Below, piece by piece: positions 32,870 to 44,804 of a stretch of 64,000 nt of DNA (its first letter is position 1; every line of letters begins with the position of its first letter). This stretch comes from Malania oleifera (Eukaryota > Streptophyta > Magnoliopsida > Santalales > Ximeniaceae). Both the position numbers and the translations under genes were made by a program. The notes beneath the pieces were generated by a model. It was not told the origin of the DNA and made no database searches. It saw only the letters and a program-made list of their open reading frames with translations. Where the stretch lies: assembly GCF_029873635.1 (NCBI RefSeq), contig NC_080425.1, forward strand, positions 45,919,678-45,983,677, written 5' to 3'.

Positions 32870-33290
32870 CAAATGTGGATATTTTCGGCGTATTTCAGTC
32901 TCTAATTCCCAAGAAGTTTCCTCAACCGTATGATTCCACCACAGCACTTTCACTAATGGTATCTCCTTGGTACGCAGCTTCTGAACTTTATGATCCAGAA
33001 TCTGTATAGCTTATATGCCAAAGCATCCCCAATCTCTAAAGATTAATAACTAATCACGTGCGATGGATCCGGCACGTACCTCCTCAACATAGATACATGG
33101 AAAACATTGTGGATCCAAGAGAGCACTAGGAGTAGTGCAATCTTATAGGCTACCGGACCCACTCGTTTAAGTACTTCAAATGGTTTGATATATCTCGGGC
33201 TCAGCTTTCCCCTTTTCCTGAATCTCATCACTCCCCTCATCGAAGCAATGCTTAGGAATATCTTACCCCCCCCCCCCAACTAGAATTTCA
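32870..33290 (-). pseudogene. Integrase C-terminus and chromodomain-like tail
   Basis: Fragments on the minus strand are RGKLSPRYIKPFEVLKRVGP, VAYKIALLL and NVFHVSMLRRYVPDPSHVI (33279-33043), followed after a frame break by QILDHKVQKLRTKEIPLVKV, LWWNHTVEETSWELETEI and YPHLF. This is the typical end of the polyprotein in Tekay/Del elements. Confidence 0.88.
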
Positions 33291-34442
33291 ACTCACGACG
33301 GCAAACATCTATGTAACTTTTTTGCGGACTTTAAGTTGATTTAATTCTATCCCTGATCAACCTAACCTTCTTAGAAGCCTTCTATATGAGTTCGGGACCT
33401 AATATTTGTCATTCACCGACCTCATCCTAGTACAGAGGAGATCGAAACCTCTAACCATACAATGCCTCGAACGGTATCATCCCAATACTAGCTTTGAAGC
33501 TATTGTTATAGGCAAACTCCACTAATGGTATAAATTGAATCCAACTACTACTAAAATCTAACATGCAAGCCCGTAACATATCCTCCAAGATCTATATCGT
33601 TCTCTTTGACTGTCCGTTGGTTTGGGGGTGGAACGTTGTACTGAAAGTAAGCTTCGTCCCCAGTGCCACCTGTAAGCTTTTCCAGAATCAAGAAGTGAAT
33701 CTTGGGTCTCGATCTGAAGTGATGGACACTAGTACCCCATGCATTTTGACTATCTCCTGCACGTTAGGTTTGCTAGCCTACTCAAGGAGTAGTTAACCTT
33801 CACTGGTAAAAAGTGAGTATATTTAGTTAACCTATCCACGATCACCCAGATTGCATTCTGCCCATGAACTGCTGGTGGTAACTCGGTGACAAAGTCTATG
33901 GAGATGTGCTCCCATTTCCACTCTGGAATGCTCAATGGCAGCAACGGCCCTACCGGCCTCTGATGTTCAGCCTTTACTTGCTGACACGTTAGACATTGCT
34001 CCACAAATTGAGCAATCTCCCCTTTCATACCACTCCACCAAAAAGATTCGCGTAGATCTCGATACATCTTTGTGCTACCTGGATGTACCATATACAAATA
34101 ACAATGCGCCTCCTCCAGAATTATCCTCCTTATCCCCTCGTCATTTGGAACACAAATTCTAGTTCCAAACCTTAATACACCTCCCTCAAAGATGTTAAAA
34201 TCTACAGCTAGCTGTTGTTGTACCTTCTCTACAACCTCGACTAACTCTTCATCATTAGCCTGTGTGGCTTTATTTCTTTCTAATGATGTTGGCTGGATCA
34301 CCAATCTAGCAATGAAAGCCTGATGATTACCATCCACCAATTCCACGCCAAGACTCTCTAGATCCCATATGATATGATGCTGATTTACCACTGCAGATAC
34401 TGACGCGTGCTCTGACTTTCGACTCAACGCATTAGCTACCAC
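33291..34442 (-). pseudogene. Integrase and RNase H/integrase junction (minus Tekay)
   Basis: From 34442 downward: MVANALSRKSEHASVSAVV (end of RNase H, family VVADALSRK), a linker, then the integrase HHCC finger (EEAHCYLYMVHPGSTKMYRD, FVEQCLTCQQVKAEHQRP) and core start (WEHISIDFVTELPP, IWVIVDRLTKYTHFLPV). The frame breaks near 33780. Further core pieces continue to about 33290 in other frames. Confidence 0.9.
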
Positions 34443-35530
34443 ATTAGCTTTCCCTGGATGATAGCTAATGGTGTAATCGTAGCCCTTGATCTATTCCAGC
34501 CACCTCATCTTCCTCATGTTCAACTCCTTTTGTGTGAATAAGTATTTGAGGCTCTTGTGGTCTGTGAAGATCTCACATTGTTCATCGTACAAGTAGTGTC
34601 TCTAGATCTTCAGCACATACACCACTGCCACCAACTCTAGATCATGCGTGGGGTAATTCTTCTCGTACTCCTTGAGTTGCTAAGAATCATAAGCAATCAC
34701 TTTCCCTTGTTACATCAGCACACATCCTAAACCCTTCAGAGATGCGTCACTATAAATCACAAAATCATCATCCCTAGATGGGATGGTTAAAACCGAAGCA
34801 GTGACCAGTCAATGTTTCAACTCCTGGAAACTCTGCTCGCATTCATCCGTATAATCAAAACTCACCTCCTTCCTCGTTAATCGTGTCAAGAGCCAAACAA
34901 TCTAGAGAATCCCTCCATGAACCGCTAGTAGTACCCAGCTAGTCCTAGGAAACTCTGAACTTCCTGCACGCTCTTCAGTTTCACCCAGTCAACCATTGCA
35001 TCTATCTTACCTGGATCAACTGAGATACCACCTCCCGACACAACATGGCCAAGAAATGCAACCTGCTTCAACCAAAACACACATTTCTTCAACTTGGCAT
35101 ATAACTTCCTTTCCCGTAGTACCTGAAGCACCAACCTCAAATGGTTGTCATGCTCTTCCGAACTCCTAGAGTATACCAAAATATCGTCAATGAATACCAC
35201 TATGAACTGGTCCAGGTGTTCATGGAAAACCCTGTTCATTAGGTCTATAAATACCGCTAGAGCGTTAGTCAACCCAAAAGGCATGATCAAGAACTCGTAG
35301 TGACCATATCTGGTTTGGAAAGCAGTCTTCACAACATCTTTAGTCCTACCTGATGATACCTTGACCGTAGATCGATCTTTGAACCTGCATTCCCTGCAGC
35401 TGGTCAAATAGATCATCTATACAAGGTAACGGGTATCGGTTCTTCACTTTTACCTTGTTGATCTCGTGGTAATCAATGCACATTCTCCTTGACTGTCCTT
35501 CTTCAAACAATACTGGAGCTCCTTAGGGAG
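34443..35530 (-). pseudogene. Reverse transcriptase and RNase H (minus Tekay)
   Basis: From 35416 downward: [40 protein letters not shown], the active-site motif [11 protein letters not shown] (both Asp kept), [19 protein letters not shown] and [11 protein letters not shown]. RNase H pieces follow with stops (34920-34443). Upstream (to 35530) the start of RT is present in another frame ([19 protein letters not shown]-like). Confidence 0.9.
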
Positions 35531-35746
35531 AAATACTAGGTCTAATAAAGCCCTTATCCAGTAGTTCCTATAACTACTCCTTCAACTCTTTAAGTTCAAC
35601 TGGAGCCATCCGGTATGGAGCTTTAGAAATCGGTTGGTAGAAATTCAATAGCGAACTCCACCTCACGATCAAGAGGTAAACCGGGTAAGTCTTCCAGGAA
35701 TACATCTGAAAATTTGTTAACCACTCAGATATCTTCAAGTTTCGGA

Positions 35747-35974
35747 TCATCCTGAGTTGGTTCCTTCACACAAGCTAGGTACCCCTAACAACCGTCCAAG
35801 AGTAACCTTCTCATCTGCATTACCGACAGAATCTGTGGCGTCGAACGCACACACGATCCCTACGAACTCAAATTTTGTTTCCCCAGGAGTTCTGAACACC
35901 ACCACTTTCCTACGATAGTCAATCACAGCAAAACTAGAAGATAACCAATCCATACCCAATATAACAGAGAATGA
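35747..35974 (-). pseudogene. Protease C-terminal flank (minus Tekay)
   Basis: VILGMDWLSSSFAVIDYRRK, VVVFRTPGETKFEFVG is the segment between protease and RT in Tekay/Del polyproteins. The catalytic part upstream is missing, replaced by LTR sequence. Confidence 0.82.
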
Positions 35975-37315
35975 ATGAGATGCATGATATACAGGGAATG
36001 AACTGAGTATGAAAATGTTAAATAAAATATGTTGCTTGTGTGTGTTAATGCAATCGTATAAACAGCTGAAAAATCCTGGGTAAAACAGCTAAAAGTGCTT
36101 GGGTAAATGTGTAATAGCTGAAATATGCTGGGTTAAACAGCTAAAAGTGGCTGGGTAAATGTGTAACAGCTGAAAGTGGCTGGGTAAATGTATGACAACT
36201 AAAAAATGCTGGGTAAAACAGCTGAAAGATGTTATGTATGAAATGAAATGAAATGAAATGAAAAGGGAAATGAATGAAATGGAAATAAAAGGTGAAATTT
36301 GAATAATGTAAAATGCGAAAGAGTCACTTAAAGTGAAATGCAATGCAATGTTAAGCCATGAATATGAACAGATGTGTATGATTGAATAATGATAGAAAGA
36401 ATGATGTATTATGATATTAAATGTATGTATGTATGTATAACATGTTACGATTGGGCGAGGCGTACCTTTCCCCTAAGGGCTTGCTGAGTAAGGCGAGTGC
36501 ACTAGTAGCTACAGATTTGGCAGTAGCCGCATAACGTACTAGGGCAGAGGGAACCTACTTGTATGGGCGGGTAGATTTTCCTATCCTTAGGGCCTTTGCC
36601 AATAACTTTTGTATGAACTGTGTGAGTACGAGATCAATTTATCACTTGAGGGTTTACTGAGTAAGGTGAGTGCCCTGGTATGCTTTAGTTACAACCTTTG
36701 GGTTGCCTAAATATCATAGCAGAGGGGTGTTACTTGTATGGGCGGGTAATCATCCTTATCCTCGGGTAATCTCGTGGGTTAAACATTTGCATGTATTTGA
36801 ATAGGATCAGAGAATGATTTCAAAAATTGTGTTAGCGATTTTTAAATGTTAAATATTATGATAAACTCATGTTGGCCACACACTGTTTTAATATATTGTT
36901 TCTTCCCTTACTGAGATGTGTCTCACCCGAATATGAACTAATCTTTTTCAGGACTTCCAAGAGATCGAGCTTAGAGAGCTCGAGCTGTTATAGAACCTTT
37001 GAGAAAAAAGGTATAATTTTGATGTTTTGGGAATGTAAATATTTTATGTATTATGTTTAAGTCTTCTGAGTGATAGATGGTTGTGAAACATACTGAAATT
37101 TGTTGATTATGTTTTGGAGATATGTATTTATGTGAATACAGGTGGATGCATGTTGTATGTTAGAACGTAGATGGATGTAGAATACTCTGGTGTGGTATTG
37201 GTTGAAATATTTTAGTTTTGTTTTCCGCTGCATAAATGATATTAGAATGTGTATTATTAGGTAAATGAATTGATTAGTAGCACTCCGGGCCCACTTAGGG
37301 GGTCGGGGCGTTACA
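35975..37315 (-). repeat. LTR inserted in minus Tekay element (minus orientation)
   Basis: On the minus strand it starts TGTAACGCCCCGACCCCC at 37315, a classic Tekay/Del LTR start, and runs to about 35975. It contains a degenerate tandem repeat with core AGCTGAAAGTGGCTGGGTAA (36060-36230). Part of it recurs inverted at 37811-38536. No target duplication is visible, and part of the host element's protease is missing at the left border, so a deletion accompanied or followed the insertion. Confidence 0.75.
36060..36235. repeat. Tandem repeat inside LTR
   Basis: Five to six degenerate units of about 30-38 bases built on AACAGCTGAAA, GTGGCTGGGTAAATGTG. Confidence 0.85.
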
Positions 37316-37800
37316 ACCTCTGCCAAGTGGTATTGGCTGTTTTCCTCTATCTTGATTCTATGCAGGCACAACAGGTAACGATTCCTGACAATTTTTCTTG
37401 ACATGCCCTAGTTTACAACACCTAAAACAGGTATGAGTCCTAAACCAGCATTCACTCCTATGCCTCTTGTTACATATCTGGCATACGGGGTAAGACTGAT
37501 TACCCTGATAACTGTGACCCATTGAATCTTTTCCTTTCTTCCCAGACCCCTGACTAACCTCAACCTAGAACTAGGTGGTGTAAGCCTCTTCTTCTGCTCT
37601 GCAATCTCTGTACTGCCCTGGATGCTCTTTTCTAGCACCGAAACCTTATCAACTAAATCTAAAAAATTCTAAACCTGAAACCCCACCACCAGCTTATAAA
37701 TTCTATGTCTCAGGCCTTTTTCAAATTTCCTAGCCTTCCTTACTTCATTCGAGATCAAAAACAAAGCAAAACACAAAAATTTAACAAACTTGGCCGCATA
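37316..37800 (-). pseudogene. Gag with zinc knuckles (minus Tekay)
   Basis: On the minus strand a tandem pair of knuckles is seen: CQICNKRHRSEC followed by CFRCCKLGHVKKNC. Tekay gags usually read C-x2-C-G-x2-H-x-G-x-C then CFRCGQxGHxxxxC, so several Gly residues are replaced. Upstream stretches carry frameshifts. The right end is cut at about 37800-37810 by the inverted LTR part-copy. Confidence 0.82.
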
Positions 37801-37810
37801 TTCACCAACC

Positions 37811-38536
37811 CCCCCTAAGTGGGCTTGAAGTGCTACTAATCCATTCATTTACCTGATAATCCACATTCTAATATCATTTAAGCAGCGAAAAACATAACTA
37901 TAATCTTCCAACCAATATAATACTAGAGATTTCTAAATTTATTTACGCACCATAATAAACCATGCTTCCACCTGTATTCACATATATACATATCTACAAA
38001 ACATAACCTACACTTCCAATATTCACAAACACCAGTTTGTTTCACAACCATTCATTTCTCAGAAGACTTAAAACATAAAACATAAAACATAAAATATCTA
38101 CACCCCAAAATATTATCAAAATTATACCCTTTCCCTCAAAAGTGCTATAACAGCTCGAACTTTCTAAGCTCAATCTCGTGAAGGTCTTGAAAAAGATAAA
38201 TTCGTATTCGGGTGAGACACATCTCAGTAATAGAAGAAATAATATATTAAAACAGTGTGTGACCAACATGAGGTTTGTATATAACATATTATTCATCATT
38301 TGCAAATCATTAAGATAATTTCTGGAATCATTTTCTGATCCTATTCAAACACATATAAGGTATTTTACCCACGAGATTACCTAAGGATAGGGGTGATTAC
38401 TCACACATACAAGTAGCACCCCTCTACTCTGATACATTACCCAAAGGTCATAGCTATAGCATACTAGGGCACTCACCTTTCTCAGTAAGCTCTCAAGTGA
38501 TAAATTAATCTCGTACTCACATAGTTCATACAAAAG
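37811..38536 (+). repeat. Part-copy of the 35975-37315 LTR, inverted
   Basis: CCCCCCTAAGTGGGC-onward matches the reverse complement of 37305 downward. Shared landmarks are CCTCTCAGTAA-like and GTGTGTGACCAACATGA near 38260, and the ACTTGTATGGGCGGG region. It lacks the first bases of the LTR and stops abruptly at about 38536, where plus-strand Tekay coding begins. Confidence 0.8.
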
Positions 38537-39058
38537 TTTACCGGTGAACGAAATACATCCTAGATTCCTTCCATATCATCAGTTATATCGAGTTAGAACT
38601 CAATGATACTTTGGCTTATGAAGAAACTCCAGTATAGATTCTGGACAGAAAGGAACAGGAATTTCGCAATAAGAGGATTTCATTAGTAAAAGTCTTGTGG
38701 AGGAATCACGTAGTGGAAGAAGTTTCTGGGGAGCTCGAGGAAGAACTACAATAGAGATACCCACATATGTTCAGCAGGGAATAGTAGTAATCAGGAAAAG
38801 ATACAACTAGATATGTAATGTTTTCTTTTTATGCAGGTTAGTCAGTATATGTAATAATTTTCAGTTGTAGGTAGTGTTTTGGTTTTGGAAGAATTTTATT
38901 TTATGTGTTTGTAATCTCCCATAACCCTGAATGTAACCACGGTATTCCTCCGCCATAAGTGAGGGTAAGTAATAAAATAAGTAGCCCATTTTTTTTAAGG
39001 GATGGTGAATCACTCAAATAGTAAATTTCGAGGACGAAATTTTTATGAGGACGGGAGA
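38537..39058 (+). pseudogene. Plus-strand Tekay-like polyprotein end and polypurine tract
   Basis: The plus frame reads PSHIISYIELELNDTLAYEE, a stop, ILDRKEQEFRNK and ISLVKVLWRNHVVEEVSGEL, the same C-terminal region as in the minus element. After an AT-rich trailer comes AATTTCGAGGACGAAATTT and the purine tract GAGGACGGGAGAA at 39046-39058. Only the last part of the element survives. Confidence 0.85.
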
Positions 39059-41159
39059 ATGTAGAAACCCGAAGAATTATAACAATTAAATAATAAAAGA
39101 GGGAGAAAAAATATATTGTAAAGGGGGTCACAGCACGATCTTGTCGACAAACGCTTTGCATTCGTTTTGTAAAGCAGCTTATAAGGATTGTTGATGGGGA
39201 CACATGTCTCGTTGACAAAGAATTACCGAGAGGGCTATTTCAAGGCCTAAAATTCATCAATAAAGGTTATGAGTTCATCGACGAAGCCCCTTCTCAACCT
39301 CGTCGACGAAATGACGTGTCTCGTCGACGAAGGCCAATGTATAAGTATGCCAAATTTGGATTTCAGCGCATAAAGCTTACATGTAGCTCTTTCTCTCTCT
39401 AGATTTTCGTCCCCTCCACCTTCTCTCTAACTTTCTAGCTCAAGTTTTCACTAGTTCGATGATTCGAAGCCGCCACGCTACTCCTAGGAAGATTCTTTTC
39501 ATATTTGCTGAAGTAGATCGTTGGTTAGACTAACTTAGGAACCATCCCAAAATTTGGGTAAGTAAGTTAATTTCAGTATTTTTGGTATTTGTTGTTTCTG
39601 GACTAAAGAGGATATGTTAGGAAAGGAAATACTGAAATTTTTTTAGGGAAAATATTAATTTCAGAGTGTTGTTCAGGGAACACGGCATGTGTAAGAATCA
39701 GTGGTTTTGTGAGCTTCTCAGTAAGCCAGGTAATGGGATAAACTAAGTCAGAATCTTTCATGAAATTATTTATTATTTTATAGCATTAAATTTTAGGAAA
39801 GTACATATATTATATAATTATGTTTGGGAAATACTTTTATGAACATAAATATGATTTAAACATGTTTAATCAGAAAATATAATTTTGGAATAGATTTTAC
39901 ATTCAGGAGGTTACCCTATTTCTATATGGCATGAGTTTAATTTCCATATAATGTGTATATCAGAATAGAATGTTTTTCCTAGATCAAACATGATATGATA
40001 GTTTTCATGGCAATTATAAAACAGTACAGGAATCATGATTTTACATATTTAAACAGTATAGAAAAATTATGTTCAGTATATTATGTTAAGCTGGCGTAGA
40101 TGCCATTATTCATATTATGTTATGCCAGCGTAGATGCCGAGATTCATGTTGGCGCAGATGCCATAATCATGAATGATAAGACAAAATTTATGAAATATTT
40201 ACATGATAGTTATTATTATGAAATACGAAACAGTTATGTTTAGTATATGACACTTATTATATGATATCAAAACCTGGATGACATGGTTTAGTACAGTTTC
40301 AGGAGCACGGTACCATAGCTATATGTTTAGAAATTATGATAGTGCTACCACATGACCAGTAGTGTGGGAGATGGCAGTTGATGTGGCTTCAGTGTAAAGT
40401 GGAGTAGTCCTTCTGGCAATCCAAGACCAAGTAGGGGCGTGCCCATTGTACTTACAGAATTATGTTTGATCTAGCATGGTTGGCCAGCCATTGCTCGGTC
40501 CCGCCTTTAGGCTGCACAACCTAGTCATGTGGGGGTAAGATATGACATCAGCTAACTATCCATGCTGGGTGTATTTCAATATTGTACAGTTATATAAGAT
40601 GATTTTCATGTTAGTAATTTAGTACATTATATTATGTTATAAGGAATCATGTTTTATTTAGGTATGATGTCAACAGTTTTTACCAAATATGATGTATGTA
40701 CTGATATTATGTATAACACGAAAATACTGATGTTGCCACACATTGATATTAGTTTATTTTCCTTACTGAGAGGTGTATCACCCCAACTATGTAAACATTT
40801 CAGGAAATCCAGGTAGAGGAGCGGATGGAGCTCCACGACAGTAGAGACCGGTGGGGCTACCCTGTTGGAAGGGTGAGTTGTTGAACTAGGGTTAGGTTTA
40901 TTTTTGGGTTGAGACCCTAGGGTACTTCTTGCTTTTGATGGATGATTGTATATATAATACGTTTAGTAGAACTCTGGTGTTGTGATTGATTGAATGATAT
41001 GTATGTGATTACGTTTCCTACTATTAGGTATCAGAGTTATATTTTGGGTATATCCCTCGCACCCACAAGTTCAGGTTGATTATGTTTTACAGTTGTATAA
41101 GATTATTATATTGAATGTTATTATGGAAAAAAAAATGGGTAAACTAGCAAGTCGTTACA
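39059..41159 (+). repeat. 3' LTR of plus-strand Tekay-like element
   Basis: It starts TGTAGAAACCCGAAG after the polypurine tract and ends AGTCGTTACA at 41159, followed by AAAAG. It is 2.1 kb long. It contains TCGTCGACGA motifs (39290-39330) and a short repeat GGCGTAGATGCC (40090-40165). Confidence 0.88.
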
Positions 41160-41213
41160 AAAAGAGGATGAGATTTGAGGGTTCAGCTTGACTAAAACTA
41201 GGCTCTAACCTAG

Positions 41214-41369
41214 GCTCTGTTACCAAGATGATGTAGGACAAAAGGGTACACCCTAGTTGTTTTATGCTCCGGTACCAAGATAATGCTAGACAAAAGGGTA
41301 CACCCTAGTTGTTTTATGCTCTGATACCAAGATGATGCAGGACAAAAGGGTACACCCTAGTTGTTATGC
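41214..41369. repeat. 52-bp tandem repeat, three copies
   Basis: Unit CTCTGTTACCAAGATGATGT, AGGACAAAAGGGTACACCCT, AGTTGTTTTATG occurs at 41214, 41266 and 41318, with a partial fourth (about 41369-41384). Differences between units are few, so the array is young. CCAAGATGATGTAGGAC resembles the translation start region common in retroelement-flanking sequence, but no gene was found. Confidence 0.93.
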
Positions 41370-41384
41370 TCAGATGATGTAGGG

Positions 41385-43247
41385 CCGAGTAGGGTGACCT
41401 AGTCTTACTTGTGTTCAACCCTCAATCAACGCACACATGATAAACACTTTAAAATTAGAATTTATTCAACCAACATAAACAAAATAAATCATGTTTTATC
41501 ATGCAGTCCAAGGATTTTAAAAAGGTATATAATTATATTCAAATTTAGTCTCAGGTGGTTCTTTCACAAGATAATCAAGTTATATGCCATGAACATGCTC
41601 TTCAATCATTCAAGAAAATAATCTAAGCTACCACAATCATACTCCCATGTTTGACATTCAAATATATGTTTAAATTGAGAAATTTGGGGAATTCGAGAGC
41701 AGCTAATGGATTTTCAGTCGCGAACACCCTTTGGTATTTGGGACATAACATTTGCTACAAAATTCCAAATAAGGTGACTTGGGTGTTAAAAGAAAGCTAA
41801 GAAAATTTCACACAACCTTTGTTTTTAAGATGTTTGAATATGAGAAGGTTTTGATAGTGCAAATCGCACATCAAGTCGGAAGACGGACACTGTCATGTGA
41901 CTGTGCAGTGAAGGGTCGACTTAAAAATGAGATTTTTATGGTTTTTCATGAAACTACAGTTTACGTAATCTTAAAAAAAAAGATGATAAACAAAGTTATG
42001 GATGGGTAGGGATGAGTTTTACCATGTGGATCATCTTGATAACTTACCAATGATCAACGAATATGAATCACACCAAGGAATCCGTCATGATCGCAGTGAA
42101 CCGATGTAAAGGTTGTTGCTTTTTGTTCATCGTGTGCGGATGGCGTGAGATGATTTGAGATGGTGTAGATGTGATGGGTGGATTGTGATAGATAGATATT
42201 GGATAGGTTGTTAGTCTCACACCAACTGATCTCCGAGGAGAACGTCGTAGCCTCTCGCCACTCAATCGCAAGGATCGAAACAAAGTTTCAAGAGCTTCAC
42301 AAAGGAAGAACCTTTTTAATTCAATAATAATACTTGGCTGCCTCTCCTAGCGTTTACAATAAAATATATGTATATATATATATATATATATATAAATGGG
42401 AAAAAAAGACTTAATAATAAAATGACCTAAACATCCCCATACAGGCATAAGAGACAATTAACTCATTATTCACAAATTAAAACTTAATAACTCACACAAT
42501 TCACTCATAATTAAAAATCTAACATAACTCATAATTTAATTAATTAAATGAAATAAAGTCAAAACGGCCCAAGCTATGGGGCCTAGAGTAGTCGTGTGGG
42601 GCCCAGTAGATCCATGTGGGCCCACGAGGGTCTGGAGCTCGGATTGGCAACACAACTCTCACTTCTTTATTCTGAAAAGTCTTCAAGCGTCTCCATAAAG
42701 TTTTCAATGTCTAGCAAGTATTCTGCACATCTGGGGGTCGTCCACGTGTCAACATGTCGGCGAATGAAAGGTGGTCATCATGTCGACGAAGAACATAGAC
42801 ATTTAGAAGTCGTTCACATGTCAGAACATCTGCAAAATGAAGGGGTAACACATGCCGATCCCCATCATGAGCCAAGGTTGTCCTTCATGCTACTGGGGTC
42901 GGGATGATGGCGTGGCGTATATGTAAGACGAAGGTGTATATAAAAACGTCGTCTGCAGGGAAACTTCATACAATATAACATTACAAATTCTCTTGCCTTG
43001 ATTCTCCTTTTTTTAAAAAAATAAAAAATAAAAAATAAATAAGAATCTTGGTGTGATGAGATTTTTCTACTCTTTTAGGTGTTGGGGGTTGGTATGCTGT
43101 CCTAATAAACTAGGTCCCCGTGGCAGACTCCGCTCATAAGATTCAAAGCTCCTCTTCTTTTTCCAAGTCTTTTCTGATTTCCATTTTATATACTGCCAAC
43201 ATGGCACAAGAGTTGACAAATCAAAATCCCATATTTCCAAAATACAG
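41385..43247. other. Non-coding, probably old transposon DNA
   Basis: No supported gene. It includes a TA microsatellite (42367-42393), a GGCCCA-rich block (42565-42640) and repeated CATGTCGACGAA-like and CGTCCACATGTC motifs (42735-42850) that look like decayed LTR sequence. Open frames here have no family signature. Confidence 0.5.
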
Positions 43248-43490
43248 GGTCATGAAATTTTAAATCTATGGTTTGCCTACTATAAGATAGATATGGAATT
43301 TCAAGGTAATTCAAAATTTATGAAATTTTAAATCTATGGTTTGCCTAAACTATAAGATAAATATGGAATTTCAAGACAAATTAAAATTTATTAAATATAG
43401 GGCCATGAAATTTTAAATCTATTGTTTGCCCAAACTATAAGATAGATATGGAATGAAGATATGGAATTTCATGGCAAATCAAAATTTATT
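43248..43490. repeat. Tandem repeat of about 80-95 bases, three copies
   Basis: The core CATGAAATTTTAAATCTATG, GTTTGCC, ACTATAAGATAGATATGGAA, TTTCAAGG occurs three times (starting about 43250, 43321 and 43404), with a small internal duplication (ATGGAATGAAGATATGGAAT) in the last copy. Confidence 0.9.
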
Positions 43491-43854
43491 ATTTGGATCA
43501 ACTTAAGTATAAGGCACATATTTAGATTTTGGACAAGTGAAATTTAATTTTATATTATCTCATATTGCAATATATACATAACTACTTTTGTTCTTACCAG
43601 AAGTGTTGAAAATTATAAGTGTTAAAAAAAATCATAAAATGACATAACCGTAAATAAAAAAATTTCATTCTAATATCCAAAAAATATGATGAGTTTTGTA
43701 AATTATAAGTTGTAAATTTTTCATAATCCCTGTTAATTATATTCTCATTTTAGAAAACATGCTAAAAGAACTAAAAAAAATCTAATTCACAAAAAATAAA
43801 GGATTCAATATCAGTTAAAATACTTTCATAACTCTAATTTACTACATCACTTTG

Positions 43855-44123
43855 TGTTGGAAATAGAGAATTCAATATGGGTGGAGCGGAGTGGAGAAAG
43901 AATAGAGCACTTTGAAACTTTAATTCTACTTAAAAAATAGTTTGGGTACATAGCTATTTATAAGTTATACACAGCCTTGAACATGTATTAATGTCAATTA
44001 TAGTTAATGTGTTTAATGTAACCTATTTAATACATGAATCTATTGATACATTATACAATTATAAAAAAATTCAATTCTATAAATAGAATACAGTGAACAT
44101 CAAGTGTAATTTAATCTCCAACA
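43855..44123 (-). repeat. Short Ty1/copia-type LTR
   Basis: The ends are TGTTGGA...TCCAACA, typical of copia LTRs, and a TATTTATA-like box lies inside. On the minus strand it starts right after sequence resembling a decayed copia 3' end (GAAGCTTTAGAG in place of the usual polypurine AGCTTGAGGGGGAG). The flanking 5-mers do not match, so it is not a simple solo LTR. Confidence 0.6.
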
Positions 44124-44315
44124 CTCTAAAGCTTCATACATCATATTGATTAAGGTACAATAAATTCTATTATTCTTTTAGCTCTTGTAATAGCCCACAA
44201 AGCGTCTCAAATTTCTTTTCATACGACATTAGAAGATTAGCACTATCTTCGTGAATTGTTTGTGCTTTGTTTTTTTTTTTTTTTTTAAATATGATGTATG
44301 AGGCTTTAGAGTGTT
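44120..44315. repeat. Inverted repeat, 28-bp arms
   Basis: Bases 44120-44147 are the reverse complement of 44288-44315 with one mismatch (arm core ATGATGTATGAAGCTTTAGA). A 140-base spacer ending in a T-run separates them. Confidence 0.9.
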
Positions 44316-44753
44316 ACACATTATGCATCATTTATCATTCCAATTTTCTATGTAGATTTTACTTCGTTGTGACTTAATATTAGAATGTTCCTGAAAAAAT
44401 AGTAAGCACTAACAATGCAAAATATGAGAAATTAAGATTACAAACACATAATTTTTGACACCAAGTTTGGTCCGGGTTGCCAACAAGAGGGAAAAGAGGC
44501 CCCCAAATGAGAAGGAAAGAGCTTCAAAAAAACAAAATGGTGAGTCGCATGAAATGAAGTCACCAACTTAAATTTTTAAAAAAATACTAGAAAAATAAAG
44601 AAAACCCCTGAAAAAGAAATATGCAAAAGCCAGGTTTTTGAGTTCAAGAGTACATTTGTGCATAGGGAAGGTGTTTGGCCAACCACCTCAATAATGATTA
44701 GCCTTTCAACATTCCTATCAGCGTCCATTCGAGGAATGGTTACCGAACTTATA

Positions 44754-44804
<51 letters not shown>

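Larger units (their letters stand above)
30679..37800 (-). mobile_element. Tekay/Del-like Ty3/gypsy element, minus strand, 5' end lost
   Basis: Reading on the minus strand from high to low coordinates: gag with two zinc knuckles (about 37800-37316), an intruding LTR (about 35975-37315), protease flank, RT, RNase H, integrase, chromodomain-like tail, polypurine tract and the 3' LTR (30679-32570). The 5' LTR is missing because plus-strand Tekay sequences cut in at about 37811. All coding parts contain stops or frameshifts. Confidence 0.88.

Noticed and set aside
43855-44123. Clean solo copia LTR
   Set aside because: The ends look right, but the flanking 5-mers (CTTTG and CTCTA) do not match, so it is kept only as a probable LTR.
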